A stretch of DNA of 11,726 bases. Source: Thermomucor indicae-seudaticae (taxonomy: Eukaryota > Mucoromycota > Mucoromycetes > Mucorales > Lichtheimiaceae). A program made the position numbers and the translations under genes. Below, in pieces: positions 9,450-11,726 of this stretch. The notes beneath the pieces are model-generated. The model ran no database searches and had not been told where the DNA came from. It saw only the letters and a list, made by a program, of their open reading frames with translations. The stretch covers positions 1 through 11,726 of the forward strand of contig JSYX01000824.1 of assembly GCA_000787465.1 (NCBI GenBank). Direction: 5' to 3'. How positions within the stretch are numbered: position 1 is the stretch's first letter; every line of letters starts with the position of its first letter.

Positions 9450-10154
9450 TCACCAGACGTGATATGAGGACATGGACAAGCGTTTCAACATTGCTTCTTC
9501 ATCATCTACATCGTTGCTATCTGTCTTTTGGCTATTTCTTCTGGGATCCTTGTAATATCCGGCACGATCTTCTTCTCGCTGTATAGCCAGTGACCGTAGG
9601 ATCTCTCGATCGGTGTCACCAGCACTAGTACCGGCGGTTGCATGCAAAGCGCTGCTGTGTGTGAACGAATAACCGTCTTCATACATCACGCTGTTATCAT
9701 CCAATTTGCTGTCGTAATGACGCTGATGATGATGAGGTTGTTGGAATAACGTGGGAGGAGGTGGTGGGGGAGGAGGATGTTCTTGAATGGCTGAGAAGAC
9801 GAGGTCGTCCACTCCAGCTTCAGAAGAGACTTTCTTATGATGGCTTGTTGGCCATGACAAACGCTCTTTGAAACGATGGGTGAGTGTATTCTGCTTTCGT
9901 TCTTTTGGAGCCATATGAGTAGCCGCCGCCGCCGCTGCTTCTGCTTCGTCACTCTGAAAAAGCCTTTGCCGTTTTCGCCGTGATAAAAGGAGTACGACGG
10001 TAATCAACCCCAGACCAAACAATACGCAGAGGATAATGATGCCAATGGAGGTGTTGTTCAACTGAGCCGGGCCACTCGCGTTTGCAGCATTGTCGGTCGG
10101 TCCATTGTTAATATCCGAAAGCGACGACGAGCTTGTTTGAATGGTTGAGCTCAT
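9450..10154 (-). CDS. Unknown single-pass membrane protein with a poly-Pro cytoplasmic tail
   Basis: I do not recognise a family. From the ATG at 10154 the protein has 234 aa. Residues 1-36 are Ser/Thr/Asn-rich with N-glycosylation sequons at N25 (NAS) and at N33 and N34 (NNTS). Residues 37-58 form one strongly hydrophobic segment (IIILCVLFGLGLITVVLLL), followed by RRKRQR as a stop-transfer signal. The tail has an Ala run (72-78), an eight-Pro run at 127-134 that could bind profilin or SH3/WW-type modules, a His/Gln patch, and an acidic-then-basic end (DVDDEEAMLKRLSMSSYHVW). There is no separate signal peptide, so the membrane segment probably acts as a signal anchor, N-out and C-in. This layout recalls fungal surface or sensor proteins, but that is only an analogy. 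The frame stays open upstream to 10256 without an ATG, so an upstream exon cannot be excluded. Confidence 0.75.
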   Translation of the reverse strand: MSSTIQTSSSSLSDINNGPTDNAANASGPAQLNNTSIGIIILCVLFGLGLITVVLLLSRRKRQRLFQSDEAEAAAAAATHMAPKERKQNTLTHRFKERLSWPTSHHKKVSSEAGVDDLVFSAIQEHPPPPPPPPTLFQQPHHHQRHYDSKLDDNSVMYEDGYSFTHSSALHATAGTSAGDTDREILRSLAIQREEDRAGYYKDPRRNSQKTDSNDVDDEEAMLKRLSMSSYHVW

Positions 10155-10168
10155 TGGGCTCCTCCCAT
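10151..10168 (-). promoter_or_regulatory. Five-codon upstream ORF stopping across the start codon
   Basis: On the minus strand an ATG at 10168-10166 opens MGGAQ and stops at TGA 10153-10151, which overlaps the main ATG (10154-10152) as ATGA. The ribosome would terminate on top of the next start codon, a layout known to permit reinitiation. It is the same arrangement as at NOT1 (602-625). It applies only if 10154 is the true start and the leader is unspliced here. Confidence 0.4.
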
Positions 10169-10450
10169 TGAAGACAAGAACAAACGGTACTGACTTGTTG
10201 TAATCAAAAGAAGAAGAAGAAGATTGTCGTACGTATACCCTTTTATTGTTATCCAAAGTTGTTGTGGCAAAAAGGCAAAGAGAGTGGAAGAGAGAGGGTT
10301 ATGTGTGAACAGTTGGGGTAATACCATAACCGATGAAATCCGAGACCCCCCACATAAGCCTTGCCCATTCGCTATTCCAGCCTCAAACGCCTCATCCCCA
10401 ATTCATATAAGGAATCTTGAAATGAGCCAGGCACCATGGCTGTCTTGTGC
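10169..10450 (-). promoter_or_regulatory. Leader and promoter region of the 10154-9450 gene
   Basis: On the minus strand this region carries C/T-rich tracts typical of fungal leaders: about 10263-10299 (CTCTCTCTTCC and similar) and a CTT repeat of five units at 10222-10208. No TATA box is clear. The frame in phase with the gene is open from 10256 but has only a TTG at its head, so I treat it as untranslated leader. No gene is seen on the + strand. Confidence 0.4.
10208..10222. repeat. AAG trinucleotide repeat, five units
   Basis: Five perfect AAG units on + (CTT on -) lie 54 bases upstream of the minus-strand start codon. Such short repeats vary in length easily. Here it would extend the pyrimidine tract of the leader, or a Ser run if the frame were translated. 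Confidence 0.8.
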
Positions 10451-10509
10451 ACATTTCTGTGAAGAATATCTACATCTTCTTATCATATAACTCTCTGTGT
10501 TCCAGAGAT

Positions 10510-10979
10510 TCAACGCTTGTCTTTCTTGACGTGTACCCGATGTACGTCGCAAAACAGGATCAACCCACCCATGGTAGCAAAATAATGAGGGGCTTGGCTT
10601 TCGCCCATCATCAATGGGCCTGGCATGTGTCCAATGCCGTATACCGCCACCTTATTGCTTGTATAAAGAATCTTCTTGACATATCCGGACACAACACTCA
10701 TTATTGAGGGTTGAAGCAGGATATTGGACGCAATGTTGGGTTGCATAAGGGAAAAACACCAATAAAAGCTAAGGCTAACATGCTGTCATTCCTGCCGGTA
10801 CAACGTGACCACACAATAAACATTCCTGCTACTACTGCAGGAGATACGCCAAATGCAATATTTAACTTCACCAAAAATCCCATGTCCGTAATGATTTGCT
10901 GTTTCCATCCGTCCTGGAGGTTAATAAAAGATAGACGCAGCAAAGTATGCGTAGAATCGTCCTCCCTTGAGCGCTGCTG
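10510..10979 (-). CDS. Unresolved exons or remnant of a membrane-protein gene
   Basis: Two overlapping minus-strand frames are hydrophobic and protein-like. The frame 10979-10701 includes DGWKQQIITDMGF, a membrane-like stretch (LNIAFGVSPAVVAGMFIVW) and a second one (SMLALAFIGVFPL). The frame 10788-10510 contains KKILYTSNKVAVYGIGHMPG and ATMGGLILFC and ends in KKDKR. They overlap by frame, so an intron or a frameshift must separate them. Splice-like signals exist: ATTAACCTCCAG ending at 10914, and a GTAGTA donor near 10834 paired with TGACAG near 10782. None gives a unique model, and there is no convincing start. I do not recognise a family. It could be a spliced gene, a decayed one, or chance open frames. 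Confidence 0.3.
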
Positions 10980-11726
10980 TCATTTGATACCATCGAACAC
11001 GCCGATTAGGAAGCAATGGCGTTATCCCTTGACCACTCCTCAACAATCTGCTACTCCTCTGGTGTTAAGCGAAGCCAAACAGACAGAGAGAGTAAATGGA
11101 GCACAGAATGTCATGCACCCATCATATCCGAAAATGCATGAATGTTTAGGATTATGTACGCATGATACTGTTTATTGATCGAACATTTGCGTCACCCGAA
11201 ATACATTTTACAAGCGTCCACCCTCGCTTCGCTCGGGGAAAGCTTCCTCCATCAACTCACCCGCACACACGCCAGCGTACCCTTGCCTCCACAGTTTTCG
11301 CGCTCAGTATTACCACAGGCAAATACCTCTTCTTGTTAAAGTCATGTACATTTACTCCATGCGAAGACATGACGGACATTGGCTATCCAGCTCTCCAGAA
11401 GCCTGTTTCACCTGCGATAAGTCCATTGCTTACTGCAAAGCCGCTATAGTATGAAAAGGCTGTAAAATTATAGAAGTTTGCATGAAGGCCGCTCTACCCG
11501 CATTCGACATTATTCCAGCGTTGTTGTTACCATTGTCTTCGCGTAAGACGTGGGCTGGAAGGCGTCAGACTAGTTGGCAAAGCTTTTCGCTCAGTATCCG
11601 TCGCCAGATGTCGAAGATCTATGTTAAGTAGGGTGAGCTGTCATGTAGCGACTGCACGCAATTCGTGCGTAACCAACTTCATTTCGTAACAGCATTAGCG
11701 AAATCCTTGAAGTGAAAGACAAAAAA
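10980..11726. other. Right-hand region without a resolvable gene
   Basis: Only short open stretches are visible. On the minus strand these are 11393-11253 (MSVMSSHGVNVHDFNKKRYL at its start), a piece near 11490-11395 (FYNFTAFSYYSGFAVSNGLI), and a 46-residue piece ending at 10921 (QMTAALKGGRFYAYFAASIF near its end). An ATG at about 11696 opens MLLRNEVGYARIACSRYM, basic and presequence-like, before a stop. Stops are dense between 11250 and 11070. These may be small exons of a minus-strand gene continuing to 10510, or noncoding DNA. No tRNA, repeat array or transposon end is seen. Confidence 0.35.

Noticed and set aside
10603..10619. Hairpin GCCCAT-CATCA-ATGGGC
   Set aside because: A six-base stem alone is expected by chance and lies within a possible coding frame.
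10711..11178. 155-residue open frame on the + strand
   Set aside because: Its composition is irregular and not family-like. The opposite strand shows membrane-protein-like peptides, so this is more likely a shadow.
11221..11238. Tandem TCGCT pair with a small GCTTCGC mini-hairpin
   Set aside because: The stem is interrupted by mismatches, and no surrounding RNA-gene or terminator structure supports it.

Overview
The window is nuclear DNA from a fungus. Short introns (mostly 46-62 nt) with GT..AG borders and CTAAC or CTGAC branch-point-like motifs interrupt one very long, highly conserved gene. The intron density, the small single-pass membrane proteins with Ser/Thr-, Pro- and Ala-rich runs, and the moderate base composition fit an early-diverging, Mucoromycota-like fungus. 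The exact lineage is an inference that I could not test.

Positions 622-7942 (+) hold a complete gene for NOT1 (CNOT1/CDC39), the scaffold of the CCR4-NOT mRNA deadenylase complex. I rebuilt it as 15 exons and 14 introns. The exons add up to 6459 nt, which is 2152 codons plus a TAA stop, without a frame break. The order runs from the N-terminal HEAT region through the TTP-binding-like HEAT domain, the MIF4G domain (CAF1/POP2 docking), the DUF3819 domain (CAF40 docking) and a connector to the C-terminal NOT1 superfamily homology domain (NOT2/NOT3/5 docking). Positions 1-621 are its upstream and leader region. They hold short upstream ORFs, one of which stops across the NOT1 start codon (ATGA), and a good candidate leader-intron donor.

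Two small convergent genes follow. One is on + (core 8524-9294, probably with a first exon at 8129-8239) and one on - (10154-9450). Each encodes a protein with a short Ser/Thr-rich N-terminal part, one membrane segment, an Arg/Lys stop-transfer cluster and a low-complexity tail. Neither belongs to a family I recognise. The minus-strand gene also has a tiny upstream ORF that stops across its start codon, the same layout as at NOT1.

From about 10450 to the right edge there is no clean gene. Overlapping hydrophobic open frames on the minus strand (10979-10510), with splice-like signals, suggest exons of an unresolved or decaying membrane-protein gene. The rest to 11726 holds only short open stretches. 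I see no tRNA, rRNA, CRISPR array or recognisable transposon. The genes have no obvious shared pathway; the main biological content is the NOT1 scaffold and its splicing and upstream-ORF features.
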